Below, piece by piece: positions 6,017-14,195 of a stretch of 21,249 bases of DNA (its first letter is position 1; every line of letters begins with the position of its first letter). Source of the DNA: CAZFPT01 sp046541875 (lineage in GTDB: Bacteria; Planctomycetota; Phycisphaerae; SM23-33); the NCBI GenBank assembly GCA_046541875.1, contig JBKHCL010000055.1:1-21249 (forward strand), read 5' to 3'. The notes under the pieces were generated by a model. The model was given only the letters and a program-made list of their open reading frames with translations, made no database searches and was not told the DNA's origin. Made by a program: the position numbers and the translations under genes.

Positions 6017-8845
6017 CGCGTCCAGCCGGCGGAGCATCTCCAGCGCCGCCTGACGTATGCGCCCCAGCCGCGCGCCGCGGAAGGTCACGATGGCAGCGCC
6101 CGGTTTCGGATCGCGCCCGTCTTTCCAGCCGTCCAGCTCGCCGGCCCGACCGGTGAACGCCCGCAGCTGCGTTGTGGTCCAGCCGGTGCGCGTCTGCAGC
6201 GTGTGGAGCAGCTGGGCCAATTGCAGCCCTTCGCGCCATGCCTTCATCCGCAGCGAGGGGATGGGCCTTTTCAGATCAAACTTCCGCCCGGGGTACAGCA
6301 GCGCGGTCGCGTCGGCTTTGCGGAGGTCGCCGTCCGAGGCGATGGTCTGCCACGGCAGCGTCCCCAGCGCGCCCCAGCAGAGGCTCTTCACCGGCCAGAG
6401 CGACCAGCCAACATTGCTCGACCCGAACGAGCCAGGCATGCGGTAGTTCCAGTATCGTTCGCCGAGAAGCACCCGCCGCCGCGTGACCAGGTCTCGCTGC
6501 TCGTACAGTTGGTTCGCGCAGACGTTCAGGTCCACCACGCCGTCCAGCCAGTCGCGCTGGTGGGTCGGACGCGAGATGTCGATGCGGAAGTCGATCGGCA
6601 CCGGCGGGCGGGCGTTGTCTTTCCATGTGTCCCGGGTCCACTTTCCGAACATCGCCAGGGCCCGGAAGTCGTCGGCGTGCATGGGTTCATCCAGCAGCCA
6701 GAGGCTCACGCCTCGCCCGGGCCTGCCGTTCGCCCGGGCCCGACGGAAATAGTACTTGTTGTTGAGGTACACGTGGTAGCGGGTGTTCTCCCAGCCTTTC
6801 GCGCGGAGATGCGCGGCGAACTGCCCGAGCACCTGCTGGAAGGACTGCTTCGCGGCGGGGCGCATCGACCTGGACGGATGCGGCAGCTTCGCGGTCCACG
6901 TCAGGAAGTCCTTGTAGTCGGTCGGGGGTGGCCAGGGCTGGAAACTCTCCGCCAGGGGCGCGGGCCAATTCTCGTGCAGCGGCAGGTAGAGGTGGCGGAT
7001 CGGCTTGCCCGCTGCGGGCCCGACGTAGCCGGCTTTCCTGCCGAACGCCTCGCCGCTGAGCAATGGCCCGTAGCGATCGTCCCACTCTGTCCAGTCGTCT
7101 ACCGCATAGGTGCCGTCGGCAGATTGCTTCAGCGTCGGGGCGGCCCGCCAGTGGATCTCCCCCGCCTGGTTGTAGGGCAGCACGCTCAGCGTCATTCGAT
7201 GGGCGTGGGCGAGGCGGTAGTATTTGCGCTCCATGGCCAGGAAAGCAGTCGGGTCGGAGGGGCGAACGCCCATCGCGCCGGCAGGGCTGGAATAGGTGTT
7301 CATGTCCCCGGCGACGTCGAACGTGTCGCCGAGCTGAACATCCGAAACATCGAATCGCAGCGTGTGGGTGAGCACGGTCTTGCCGTTGGCGGTGACGGTG
7401 ATCTCAAAATGTCGGCCGCCGGGCCTGGCGTTTCGGGGAATCCAGGCATCCAGCACGAGTGTCTGGTTCCGTTGCCCCTTTGCCTGGTTCCGCTTCCAGG
7501 GAATTGCGAACGACTCGTCGGCTTGAAGCGGGACAAGCACCTCGGGCACCCACCGCTTGCCCTTGGGCACCGACCATGCGCGCGAAAGTTCCACGTGCAG
7601 ATCGTCGCTAACCAACGCCTCCCCGCCGCGCTGTTTCACCGACACGCGGACCTTCTCGGCCTGGCCCTTGGGCGGATGGAGCACCACCTGTTTTGCCAGC
7701 CAACTGCCCCGCGGCACGACGGGACGGGTCATGCGATCGTCGTTCTTCAGACTTGGCTTGGCTGCGGGAGACACGATTGCGGTGATCCGGTGCGTTTCCA
7801 CCGTCCACCCGCCGGCGCTGCCGACGCGGGCGTCGACGGGTCGGCCGGCAAGCTCCACGGGCCGGGGCAGCGGTTGGGCGGCCGGCGTGACCGCTGCCAT
7901 ACGTGAGACGGTTCGACCTTTGTTGTCGGCGAAGCTCGTGACGCGCACGAACAGTCGCCGGCCTGCGGGAAGTCGCCGGAGGAACACGGGCCCGTCGTGA
8001 AACGTGACGGCCGATCGGATGGCCTTGTCGGGCTCTTTCAGGTCGGACACTTCGATGCGGTGCGCCCAGACGGCTGGGGCTTTCTTCGCATCGGGCGACG
8101 GCTTGAGCGTCGGGTCCACGCGGATGGCACCGTGGTTGGCGTCGGCGAAGCGGGGAGCGGGTGTCACCTCGGGTTTGTCTCGCGTCCCGGCTGCCCCCAC
8201 CTGCCGGGGCCCGAGGGTGACCGTCACGTAGGGGGCTGAGGCGTTCTGCTCGCGGGTGTAGATGTCGTGGTTCTCGCGCGTCTGTCCGGTCTCGCCGGCC
8301 AGGGCGAGCCCGCTGATAAGTCCCTCGCGCATCGCACGGAGCATCACCGGCGGGATATCGATGCTGACCCAGCCGTCCTTGCCCTTCTCGAACGAGACCG
8401 GCTTCCAGAGCATCCGGGGATTGTTGAACGTGGCATCCATGAACGTCCCGCCGGCGGGCGTCCAGGGCACATCCGGGTAGCGACGGTGCGTGAAGCAGCT
8501 CGCTCCCTTGGTCGCCTTGTTTCGGCCCGCTCCCTCGACCCATTCGCCGCTCACGCTGCACAGGGCGAGCTTGTGGAACCCGCCTTTGGCCACTCTCAGA
8601 TGCAGCGTCGCAGCGGCGATTCCCTCGCCCTTGAGCTTGTCTGTATCGAAGGTGAACAGATAATAGTGCTCGTTGCCTTTAACGCGGACGCGCGAGTTGG
8701 CCCCGGTGTTGTAGTGCACTTCACGCGGATGGACGCAGATCCCCACATCCGCGGCCACCGGCAACCGGATGGTCCGGGCATTGGCAACGGAGTTCGGCGA
8801 AAGGGTCGCAATCAGCAGGATGGCAGCCGCGAGTGCGTGTCGCAT
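6005..8845 (-). CDS. Secreted GH123/DUF4091-like protein
   Basis: This 946-residue protein starts with a signal peptide (M-R-H-A-L-A-A-A-I-L-L-I, likely cut after V-A-N-A). Residues of about 30-220 resemble a DNRLRE/carbohydrate-binding beta-sandwich. A fibronectin-like segment and further beta domains run to about 510, then a TIM-barrel-like region and a C-terminal DUF4091 end (P-S-L-R-M-K-A-W-R-E-G-L-Q). Asp719-Glu720 in W-L-L-D-E-P-M suit the adjacent Asp-Glu catalytic pair of GH123 enzymes, which cut N-acetylgalactosaminides by substrate-assisted catalysis. The substrate here is unknown. GGAGG just upstream sets the ATG; a longer in-frame reading to 8926 would run into tRNA-Thr. The gene lies 55 nt downstream of that tRNA on the same strand. 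Confidence 0.8.
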   Translation of the reverse strand: MRHALAAAILLIATLSPNSVANARTIRLPVAADVGICVHPREVHYNTGANSRVRVKGNEHYYLFTFDTDKLKGEGIAAATLHLRVAKGGFHKLALCSVSGEWVEGAGRNKATKGASCFTHRRYPDVPWTPAGGTFMDATFNNPRMLWKPVSFEKGKDGWVSIDIPPVMLRAMREGLISGLALAGETGQTRENHDIYTREQNASAPYVTVTLGPRQVGAAGTRDKPEVTPAPRFADANHGAIRVDPTLKPSPDAKKAPAVWAHRIEVSDLKEPDKAIRSAVTFHDGPVFLRRLPAGRRLFVRVTSFADNKGRTVSRMAAVTPAAQPLPRPVELAGRPVDARVGSAGGWTVETHRITAIVSPAAKPSLKNDDRMTRPVVPRGSWLAKQVVLHPPKGQAEKVRVSVKQRGGEALVSDDLHVELSRAWSVPKGKRWVPEVLVPLQADESFAIPWKRNQAKGQRNQTLVLDAWIPRNARPGGRHFEITVTANGKTVLTHTLRFDVSDVQLGDTFDVAGDMNTYSSPAGAMGVRPSDPTAFLAMERKYYRLAHAHRMTLSVLPYNQAGEIHWRAAPTLKQSADGTYAVDDWTEWDDRYGPLLSGEAFGRKAGYVGPAAGKPIRHLYLPLHENWPAPLAESFQPWPPPTDYKDFLTWTAKLPHPSRSMRPAAKQSFQQVLGQFAAHLRAKGWENTRYHVYLNNKYYFRRARANGRPGRGVSLWLLDEPMHADDFRALAMFGKWTRDTWKDNARPPVPIDFRIDISRPTHQRDWLDGVVDLNVCANQLYEQRDLVTRRRVLLGERYWNYRMPGSFGSSNVGWSLWPVKSLCWGALGTLPWQTIASDGDLRKADATALLYPGRKFDLKRPIPSLRMKAWREGLQLAQLLHTLQTRTGWTTTQLRAFTGRAGELDGWKDGRDPKPGAAIVTFRGARLGRIRQAALEMLRRLDASGG

Positions 8846-8899
8846 GAGGGCCTCCTTCGGAGAATTCGCCTGGCCGTCGGCCGGGGGGCGCAAGAAGAA

Positions 8900-8971
8900 A
8901 GCCGACCGTGGGATTCGAACCCACAACCTCAGCTTTACGAAAGCTGTGCTCTACCGTTGAGCTAGGTCGGC
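8900..8971 (-). tRNA. tRNA-Thr (anticodon CGU)
   Basis: The minus strand folds as a full cloverleaf: acceptor GCCGACC/GGTCGGC, D-stem GCTC/GAGC, anticodon stem CAGCT/AGCTG around loop TTCGTAA (anticodon CGT, reading ACG), variable loop AGGTT, T-stem GTGGG/CCCAC with TTCGAAT. The discriminator is U. CCA is not encoded. It has its own promoter at 8998-9026. Confidence 0.95.
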
Positions 8972-8997
8972 GGAGACTCCGCCGAAGCGGAAGGCGC

Positions 8998-9026
8998 AGG
9001 ATACCATCGTAGGGGAATCCTGGCAA
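8998..9026 (-). promoter_or_regulatory. Promoter of tRNA-Thr
   Basis: On the minus strand TTGCCA (9026-9021), 17 bp, then TATCCT (9003-8998). Transcription would start about 20 nt before the mature tRNA 5' end. Confidence 0.65.
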
Positions 9027-9055
9027 GCGGATTTGACCGCTGACGGGATGTTTCG

Positions 9056-9838
9056 CTAGCGTCCTGCCCGCCGCGCCGATTCGGTGGCTGCGACGGCCGG
9101 GCCGGACTGCACCAGCGGGGCGACGTTGTTGGCTACGAACCAGGGCTTTGTGGAGACGTAATGCGGATCGCCCCCGCCCGAGACCCGCCGCTCGATCAGG
9201 CGGGGGAAGTCGCGGTCGAACCCGTTCAGACCGGCTGCGGGGGCATGGTCGCCGTCGACGGTCCCCATCAGCGTCGTGCCTGTTCCCAGCAAGGCCGAGT
9301 CTCTGGGATTGTAGAAGTTCACGATTCCGTCGCGTGTGTTGCGCAAGGCCTTGGTCAGGTCGTAGTTTTTCGAGATGCTCGCCGACAGCAGAATCAGTCC
9401 GGTGACCTGTCCCTCGTTGCCCATGGACTCGGCTGCGAAGACGGCAACCCCTCCCCCCCCGGAGTGCCCGATGATATGCACGGGCTTGCCCGGATAGAGG
9501 TCCTGATATTGCTTGACCACACGGGCTACGAACGCCCCGGCGATGCGATTGCCCACGAAGTCCACCTGGTTGACCAGTACGCCCGGCCGGTTCCAGGAAT
9601 AGATCATGATCGCCTGGTCCGCGCCGGCCTGCAGAAGCCCCTTGCGGATGTTCATGTTGGCCTGGGAGATCCCCTCGATGCCCGGGAGGATGATGACCAG
9701 TCCGTTGACCTTCCGTTCCTCGGTAACGTACTTGCTGTTGACGGGGTCCAGCCCGCCGCCGCCGCCACAGCCGACCGCGGCCAGACCCGCCGACGCCAGC
9801 AGGGCGAGCATGGTTATTCTCAATACGATGTGCTTCAT
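9056..9838 (-). CDS. Lipoprotein alpha/beta hydrolase
   Basis: This 260-residue protein begins with a lipoprotein-type signal: a hydrophobic helix, then A-A-V-G-C at residues 20-24 followed by a Gly run. Ala at -3 of the lipobox is less usual than Leu. The mature part is an alpha/beta hydrolase: L-P-G-I-E-G for the oxyanion region, nucleophile Ser126 in G-H-S-G-G, and candidate acid and base in N-P-R-D-S and G-D-P-H-Y. The lipase/esterase substrate is not evident. The start is supported by GGGAG about 8 nt upstream. The C-terminal part is Ala/Arg rich. It is probably a monocistronic unit, upstream of tRNA-Thr on the same strand. Confidence 0.8.
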   Translation of the reverse strand: MKHIVLRITMLALLASAGLAAVGCGGGGGLDPVNSKYVTEERKVNGLVIILPGIEGISQANMNIRKGLLQAGADQAIMIYSWNRPGVLVNQVDFVGNRIAGAFVARVVKQYQDLYPGKPVHIIGHSGGGGVAVFAAESMGNEGQVTGLILLSASISKNYDLTKALRNTRDGIVNFYNPRDSALLGTGTTLMGTVDGDHAPAAGLNGFDRDFPRLIERRVSGGGDPHYVSTKPWFVANNVAPLVQSGPAVAATESARRAGR

Positions 9839-10006
9839 GCGGCTGTCTCCCTGGGCAAGTGGGCTGCAACACCAGTATCGGCCAATGGTCGCGCGAATCA
9901 TGATACGAACATACTATCAGCCGGGCCGGGCCACCACCAGCCGAAGCAGCCGGGTGATCGGCCGGTGAGGGCGCTGCAGAAAATCCGCAGCACCGGGAAA
10001 GTTGTA

Positions 10007-10034
10007 TTGAGCTCGTGCCGAAGTCAAATAAGAT
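10007..10034 (+). promoter_or_regulatory. Possible promoter of the acidic-tail protein operon
   Basis: TTGAGC at 10007-10012, 16 bp, then TAAGAT at 10029-10034, both 4 of 6. A second -10-like TATACT lies at 10040-10045 without a good -35. Either would start transcription 35-45 nt before the ATG at 10085. Confidence 0.4.
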
Positions 10035-10084
10035 ATGGCTATACTGGATGGAGTCATTGGGCATTGTCTTTGCGAGGATCGCCG

Positions 10085-10534
10085 ATGCCACTGGACGACG
10101 ATGATCTGGATGTCTTTGGAAACGACGAGTACGGCGAGTTCGTGCCCGCTGTCTTCGCCCGCTCGCGGGACAGCGCCGAGAAGTACCGCGAGGTGCTCGA
10201 AGACCACGACATCCCGGTAGTGCTCTCGGACGAGCGGGAAGATCCAAGCGACGAGCTGACCCCGCCGCGACGAGGCATAACCAACGGCGTGGCCGTCATG
10301 GTTCCCGACGCCCTTCTGGATGAGGCCAGCGAGATTATCGCCAATCGGGAAGAGACCGACGAATTCGAGGAAGACGACGAGTTCGACGAGGAAGACGGCG
10401 ACGAATTCACCCTCGGAGACGGCTTTGGAGAAGCCGACGAGGTAGACCTCGAAGACGAGGAAGAAGACCTGTTCGTGGATCTGGACGACGACGATCCCGA
10501 GGACGATCTGGAAGGCGAAGACGACGAGCTCTAA
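10085..10534 (+). CDS. DUF2007-like protein with long acidic tail
   Basis: This 149-residue protein has two parts. Residues of about 18-88 resemble the DUF2007 (putative signal-transducing protein) domain: V-F-A-R-S-x-x-S-A-E-K-Y-R-E-V-L-E-D-H-D-I-P-V-V-L-S-D-E, a loop, then V-A-V-M-V-P-D-A-L-L-D-E-A. Residues 89-149 are nearly all Asp/Glu, with scattered Phe, Gly and Leu, and are probably disordered. DUF2007 domains are small ferredoxin-like folds of unknown role. AGGA lies about 8 nt before the ATG. The next gene, 66 nt downstream, encodes an Arg-repeat protein of opposite charge. The gap contains a G/C palindrome near 10570. Confidence 0.7.
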   Translation: MPLDDDDLDVFGNDEYGEFVPAVFARSRDSAEKYREVLEDHDIPVVLSDEREDPSDELTPPRRGITNGVAVMVPDALLDEASEIIANREETDEFEEDDEFDEEDGDEFTLGDGFGEADEVDLEDEEEDLFVDLDDDDPEDDLEGEDDEL

Positions 10535-10600
10535 CCGTGGTCCGCCGGAAAGGTCGACCACCAGACGCCCCCCGCGGGGCCCGCTGTAAAGGAGTGCAAA

Positions 10601-10906
10601 GTGGGCAGCGACAATCAGCAGGACAAAGAGTTCGACGGACCGGACCGGCGCTCGGGCGACCGACGGCAGCGGGTGGTGGACCGGCGCACCGGGCTGGACC
10701 GACGACGGGGGCCCGGGCGCAGACGAAGCCCCGACCGCCGCAGCGCCGAAGAAGGCGAGATGACGCCGGAGCAGTTCGAGTTCCTCCAGGCGATGGAGGA
10801 ATATAAAAAGGTCAACGACCGCCCCTTCCCCACCTGGACCGAAGTGCTCGACGTGATGAAAGCAATCGGCTACAGAAAGGTGGCCGATCCGCAGGACATC
10901 CGGTAG
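10601..10906 (+). CDS. Small protein with DRR repeats and conserved C-terminal domain
   Basis: This 101-residue protein starts at GTG, with AAAGGAG at 10588-10594. Residues 15-47 hold five D-R-R units spaced 5-12 residues apart, giving a strongly basic stretch. The C-terminal half (about 54-95) is an ordered-looking helical segment: E-Q-F-E-F-L-Q-A-M-E-E-Y-K-K, then R-P-F-P-T-W-T-E-V-L-D-V-M-K-A-I-G-Y-R-K-V. The P-F-P-T-W-x-E-V-L block is the kind of motif that is conserved among planctomycete proteins, in my recollection. Nucleic-acid binding or pairing with the acidic neighbour are both possible but not shown. The next gene starts 23 nt later, so the three genes look like one operon. Confidence 0.7.
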   Translation: MGSDNQQDKEFDGPDRRSGDRRQRVVDRRTGLDRRRGPGRRRSPDRRSAEEGEMTPEQFEFLQAMEEYKKVNDRPFPTWTEVLDVMKAIGYRKVADPQDIR

Positions 10907-10929
10907 AATGATCTGACAGGTAGACGCGT

Positions 10930-11577
10930 ATGATGGTCGGCTATGAGCAATTCGCCTTGGCTGTTCGAATCGCCACCGTGGTGGTGCCGATATCCGTCTA
11001 CTTCCTCCTCCTGGGATTTCTCAACTCCCGTCGCACCCCGCAACTGCTCACCGCGAGGCAGGACTTCGGTATTCTCCTCGGCGCCCTGGCGCCGCTGTTC
11101 GTGCTGCCCCTGACCAGCCACCTTCCCGGCGGTTCGTGGACCGCGATCGCTGCCATTGTCGTCGTCGTGGTGGTCGGCCTGTCGATGCTCGCCCCGAACG
11201 GCTGGGGCTGGGTGATCTACAATATCTCCGCCGCCGACGGACGGCGCTGCTGCCGGCGGGCTCTGCGGGCGGTAGACCTCCCCGCCACCGAGACTGAGAA
11301 GGGCTTCTCGCTGGACGACAGCGACGGGCGCATCGAACTGACCGCCTTCCCGCTGTTGCACAACGTCTCGATCCGCCTGCATGACGTCCCCGACGCCTCG
11401 GCTGCCCCGCTGGAAGAGGCGCTGCACCGCACCGTCTCGCACCATCGCGCCGAGACGCCCCCCATGGCGGCGGCGATGATCCTCGTGGCCACCGCGATGC
11501 TGGTGGCTCCGCTGTCGCTCCTGGCAGGAGACGGAGCCGTCGAAATCGTCCGCCTGCTGACCGACCTGCTGAACTGA
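10930..11577 (+). CDS. Membrane protein of unknown function
   Basis: This 215-residue protein has three N-terminal hydrophobic helices (about residues 8-30, 46-64 and 68-88), a polar middle of about 85 residues with C-C-R-R and an acidic E-K-G-F-S-L-D-D-S-D segment, and a fourth helix near 178-198. I do not recognise the family. ATG codons at 10930 and 10933 are both possible; the ribosome site is weak. Short spacing suggests co-transcription with the two genes upstream. Confidence 0.65.
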   Translation: MMVGYEQFALAVRIATVVVPISVYFLLLGFLNSRRTPQLLTARQDFGILLGALAPLFVLPLTSHLPGGSWTAIAAIVVVVVVGLSMLAPNGWGWVIYNISAADGRRCCRRALRAVDLPATETEKGFSLDDSDGRIELTAFPLLHNVSIRLHDVPDASAAPLEEALHRTVSHHRAETPPMAAAMILVATAMLVAPLSLLAGDGAVEIVRLLTDLLN

Positions 11578-11604
11578 GCCTCCATCCCGTCGCCCCGCCT
11601 GAAG

Positions 11605-11627
11605 ACCCTTGGTTTTTGGGTTTTTTT
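11605..11627 (+). terminator. Weak intrinsic terminator
   Basis: ACCC at 11605-11608 can pair with GGGT at 11618-11621, followed by a run of seven T at 11621-11627. The stem is short, so this is only a plausible end for the preceding three-gene unit. Confidence 0.35.
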
Positions 11628-11640
11628 CGTCTGATCCGCA

Positions 11641-11668
11641 TTGATCTTTACGAGGCTCGGTGTATAAT
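11641..11668 (+). promoter_or_regulatory. Promoter of the prepilin-like gene
   Basis: TTGATC at 11641-11646, 16 bp, then a perfect TATAAT at 11663-11668. Transcription would start near 11675, about 80 nt before the start codon. Confidence 0.7.
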
Positions 11669-11754
11669 GCACAAGTAGTGGCACGGAGTGGCCATTCATA
11701 TTCCCGTAGTGTCAATCGGCACATCCAAGCATTTCCAGGATGAGGTGGTTCGCG

Positions 11755-12765
11755 ATGAGATCACGAACGAGACGTTCGTTGAGTAACATTGAGCGAGGGT
11801 TCACTCTGGTCGAGATGCTCATCGTCATTGCGGTGATTGTTCTGCTGATCAGCATCCTGCTTCCGAGCCTGACGATGGCCCGCGAGAACGGCTGGGACAT
11901 TCAATGTCGCTCCAACATGCATCGTCTCAGCGAGATCATGCTCGCCTCGGGGACCACCAAGCAGGCCGGTGCGTATCCCGACCCGTCATATTGGGTCTCA
12001 TTCGTCATCGGGCAGGGAGGGGGCGGCCTGCTGCGGTGCCCCAAAGATACCCGTGAGATGGGCGAAGAAGCCCACGCTGCCATGGACGACGTCTACTTCG
12101 TACAGGTCCATATGAATGATTCGCCGGAGTTCTCTCCGCTCACCCAGATTCTTGGCTCGGGGCAGACCGAAGACGAGCAGATGCTCCTGAACCCCGACTG
12201 GAACGACGATTGGTATCCCTTCTCCCATCGGGCCCGCGAAGACAACGAGAACATCGTCTGCTTCGATGACGACGCCGCCTGCCTGATCACCCAGAAAACA
12301 GACGGCTGGCTGTTCGAGTCGATCGACCCGCCCGGAGACACCGGCTGCAACAGCAATCACTGGGTCTGCAAGGGGCCCGGCCTGCGCGACCCCGGCAAGT
12401 GCAAGTGGCAAGACGACATCAAAATGCAGTTGACCGGAAAGAACTTCCGGAACAAGATCGACGATCCCTACTTCGTCAAAGGCGGCGGCTGGTCCAGTTA
12501 CGGGATGAATACCCAGGTGCCCGCCCGGGGCGCCCACTCCGGGCAGGTCCTGCTGGTGGAGTACCATCACTCGACCGTGCACGTCAAAGAGGGGGGCAAC
12601 CAGGTGGATGATTTCATGGACACCGACGAGTACCTCGCTCCGCGTCATCTGGACAAACGTCACCGGGCCAATACCGCCTTCGTCGATGGAAGCGTCCGGG
12701 CGATGCTCCCGGATGACCTGGACCCCGAGAACCAACCCGAGAATCGGAACATCTGGACGCCCTGA
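11755..12765 (+). CDS. Prepilin-type N-terminal domain protein
   Basis: This 336-residue protein has a type IV prepilin leader: a short basic segment, then G15|F16-T-L-V-E20-M-L followed by a long hydrophobic helix. Prepilin peptidase cuts after Gly and methylates the Phe. The rest is an acidic exported domain ending in R-H-R-A-N-T-A-F-V-D-G-S-V, similar to the H-x9-D-G C-terminal motif of planctomycete DUF1559-type pseudopilins. Many copies of such genes are usual in that phylum; none of the other pilus genes are here. ATG 11755 is preferred over 11740 because GAGG lies 9 nt upstream; the longer form adds five residues. The HEAT-repeat gene follows after 14 nt. Confidence 0.85.
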   Translation: MRSRTRRSLSNIERGFTLVEMLIVIAVIVLLISILLPSLTMARENGWDIQCRSNMHRLSEIMLASGTTKQAGAYPDPSYWVSFVIGQGGGGLLRCPKDTREMGEEAHAAMDDVYFVQVHMNDSPEFSPLTQILGSGQTEDEQMLLNPDWNDDWYPFSHRAREDNENIVCFDDDAACLITQKTDGWLFESIDPPGDTGCNSNHWVCKGPGLRDPGKCKWQDDIKMQLTGKNFRNKIDDPYFVKGGGWSSYGMNTQVPARGAHSGQVLLVEYHHSTVHVKEGGNQVDDFMDTDEYLAPRHLDKRHRANTAFVDGSVRAMLPDDLDPENQPENRNIWTP

Positions 12766-12779
12766 GTAAGGCCCGCATC

Positions 12780-13418
12780 GTGGCGAATCGCAAAGCAATC
12801 TTCGTGTTGGCCGGCTTGGGGCTTGTTCTCGTGGTGGCTGCCGTCTGGATGGTGATGGCCCCCGACCCGATCGACGGCGACCCGACCTCGTCCGATCCCG
12901 AGCAGCGAATGACCGCCGCCAGTTCGCTGGGGGAGCGGAAAGATCAGGACGCCGTCAAGACGCTCATCCTTCTCGCCGACGACCGGAACGATCGGGTGGC
13001 TGTGCGGGCGGTCCGCTCGCTGGGAAGGCAGAAGACCGAGCCCAGCCGAGAGGCGCTGCAGAACCTGCTGGACTCCGCCGACAAGGCAAGAATCCGCGGG
13101 GCCGCCGCAGCGGAACTGGGGCAATACGAGGACCTCGATCCCCACGTGCTTACCGACGTCCTGTCGAACCCCCAAGCCGAGCCCGAAACCCGCGCCGGAG
13201 CCGCCAAAGGCCTCTCCCGCCTCAAGAATCGCGACGCAGTCCCCGAATTGTTCCAGGCCCTCAGCGATCCGGACCCGAAGGTCCGCCTCTGGGCAAGCAC
13301 CGCCCTGGGGAAAATCACCGGCCGACGATACATGTACTACGCCGATAAGCCCCCCTCCCAGCAGCGCGAGGTCATCGAAGCAATCAAACGATCGCTCAAG
13401 CGTCTGGGTTATCTGTAA
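12780..13418 (+). CDS. Membrane-anchored HEAT-repeat protein
   Basis: This 212-residue protein starts at GTG, with TAAGG about 9 nt upstream. Residues 6-27 form one uncleaved-looking hydrophobic anchor, followed by a short acidic linker. From about residue 38 to 185 it consists of HEAT/PBS-lyase-like repeats (patterns such as R-V-A-V-R-A-V-R-S-L-G and K-V-R-L-W-A-S-T-A-L-G-K-I). Such repeats make a helical scaffold for protein contacts. It is 14 nt downstream of the prepilin-like gene and probably co-transcribed, so it may act outside the membrane with that protein; this is inference. Confidence 0.8.
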   Translation: MANRKAIFVLAGLGLVLVVAAVWMVMAPDPIDGDPTSSDPEQRMTAASSLGERKDQDAVKTLILLADDRNDRVAVRAVRSLGRQKTEPSREALQNLLDSADKARIRGAAAAELGQYEDLDPHVLTDVLSNPQAEPETRAGAAKGLSRLKNRDAVPELFQALSDPDPKVRLWASTALGKITGRRYMYYADKPPSQQREVIEAIKRSLKRLGYL

Positions 13419-13805
13419 TCCGCCCGCAACAAGTTGCGGGCCCTACGGTTGTGCATTATCCCGTAGCACTGCCTTCCAGGCCGTGTTTCCATGGGCTGGA
13501 AGCCCATGCTACGAAACCCCTCTGAGGGAGCCCCCACCGTCAGGTGGGGATGGAACTCGCATAACCTGTTGCAGAAGTCGTTCCGCTCGCAGCAAGTTGC
13601 GGATGCCCGGGTTTGTGCAGCGAGCCTGAGCGAGCTGAGCAACCCGGCTGGTAGGGATCGCGTTCCATGCCTGGGTTGGACCGTCGCGACGGCAGGGTTG
13701 CTCCGTTCCTCCCTCGCAAGCTCGGTCAGAACGCCACACGCCCGGGCACCCTGCTCACCATCGGGCGTCGGGCGATTTCCCGGAGCGATGGGGAGAAAAA
13801 CGCGC
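13419..13805 (+). other. Intergenic cluster of palindromic repeats
   Basis: No gene is supportable here. The stretch is packed with perfect inverted repeats: GCCCGCAA/TTGCGGGC (13422-13441, loop CAAG), ATGGGCT/AGCCCAT (13491-13507, loop GGA), CCCCACC/GGTGGGG (13532-13549, loop GTCA) and the palindrome CCGTCGCGACGG (13681-13692). The short frames across it are by-products of the repeats. The first hairpin may also end the HEAT-gene transcript. Confidence 0.6.
13421..13448 (+). repeat. Dispersed 28-bp intergenic repeat, copy 1
   Basis: CGCCCGCAACAAGTTGCGGG followed by CCCTACGG. 26 of 28 bases match a second copy at 15986-16013. A shorter, diverged copy (CGCTCGCAGCAAGTTGCGG) is at 13584-13602. 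Confidence 0.65.
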
Positions 13806-13833
13806 TTGAACATCGCTCGATCTCTGATACACT
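13806..13833 (+). promoter_or_regulatory. Promoter of rpmE
   Basis: TTGAAC at 13806-13811, 16 bp, then TACACT at 13828-13833. Start of transcription would be near 13840, about 40 nt before the ATG. Confidence 0.55.
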
Positions 13834-13880
13834 ATCGTTCTTTGTCCCATTGACCAGACGCCCATGCAGAGGTAGCTACG

Positions 13881-14111
13881 ATGAAGAAGGACATCCACCC
13901 GGAATACAGTGACATCACCGTGCGGTGCGCCTGCGGGAACACCTTCGAGACACGGTCGACCAAGAAGGACAAGGTCCAGGTGGACATCTGCTCCGCCTGC
14001 CACCCGTTCTACACCGGCAAGCAGAAGCTGCTGGACGCCGCCGGTCGAGTCGAGAAGTTCCAGCGGAAGTTCGGGGGCGACTACTTCAGCCACAAAAAGA
14101 AAGAGAAGTAG
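13881..14111 (+). CDS. rpmE: 50S ribosomal protein L31
   Basis: This 76-residue protein is L31 of the large subunit, at the intersubunit bridge. It begins M-K-K-D-I-H-P-E-Y and has the typical ending H-P-F-Y-T-G-K-Q-K-L-L-D-A-A-G-R-V-E-K-F-Q-R-K-F. Cys16, Cys18, Cys37 and Cys40 make it the zinc-binding (C+) type. AGAGG lies about 9 nt upstream. A strong terminator follows the stop, but prfA begins only 84 nt later. The rpmE-prfA order is common in bacteria. Confidence 0.97.
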   Translation: MKKDIHPEYSDITVRCACGNTFETRSTKKDKVQVDICSACHPFYTGKQKLLDAAGRVEKFQRKFGGDYFSHKKKEK

Positions 14112-14129
14112 CTTTCCGCACATGATCTG

Positions 14130-14161
14130 CGCCGGCGCGGGTTCCCTGCGCCGGCGTTTTT
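14130..14161 (+). terminator. Intrinsic terminator after rpmE
   Basis: A perfect 9-bp stem, CGCCGGCGC at 14130-14138 with 14148-14156, is followed by five T. It lies between rpmE and prfA, so prfA either relies on read-through or has its own start that I could not identify. Confidence 0.85.
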
Positions 14162-14195
14162 GTATGCCCGCATCCCCTCTTCCCCGGACGCTGCG

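Noticed and set aside
6203..7906. 567-codon plus-strand frame opposite the GH123-like gene
   Set aside because: No domain or ribosome site; the minus strand has a signal peptide and recognisable domains.
8721..10247. 508-codon minus-strand frame
   Set aside because: It runs through tRNA-Thr, its promoter and two real genes in another frame.
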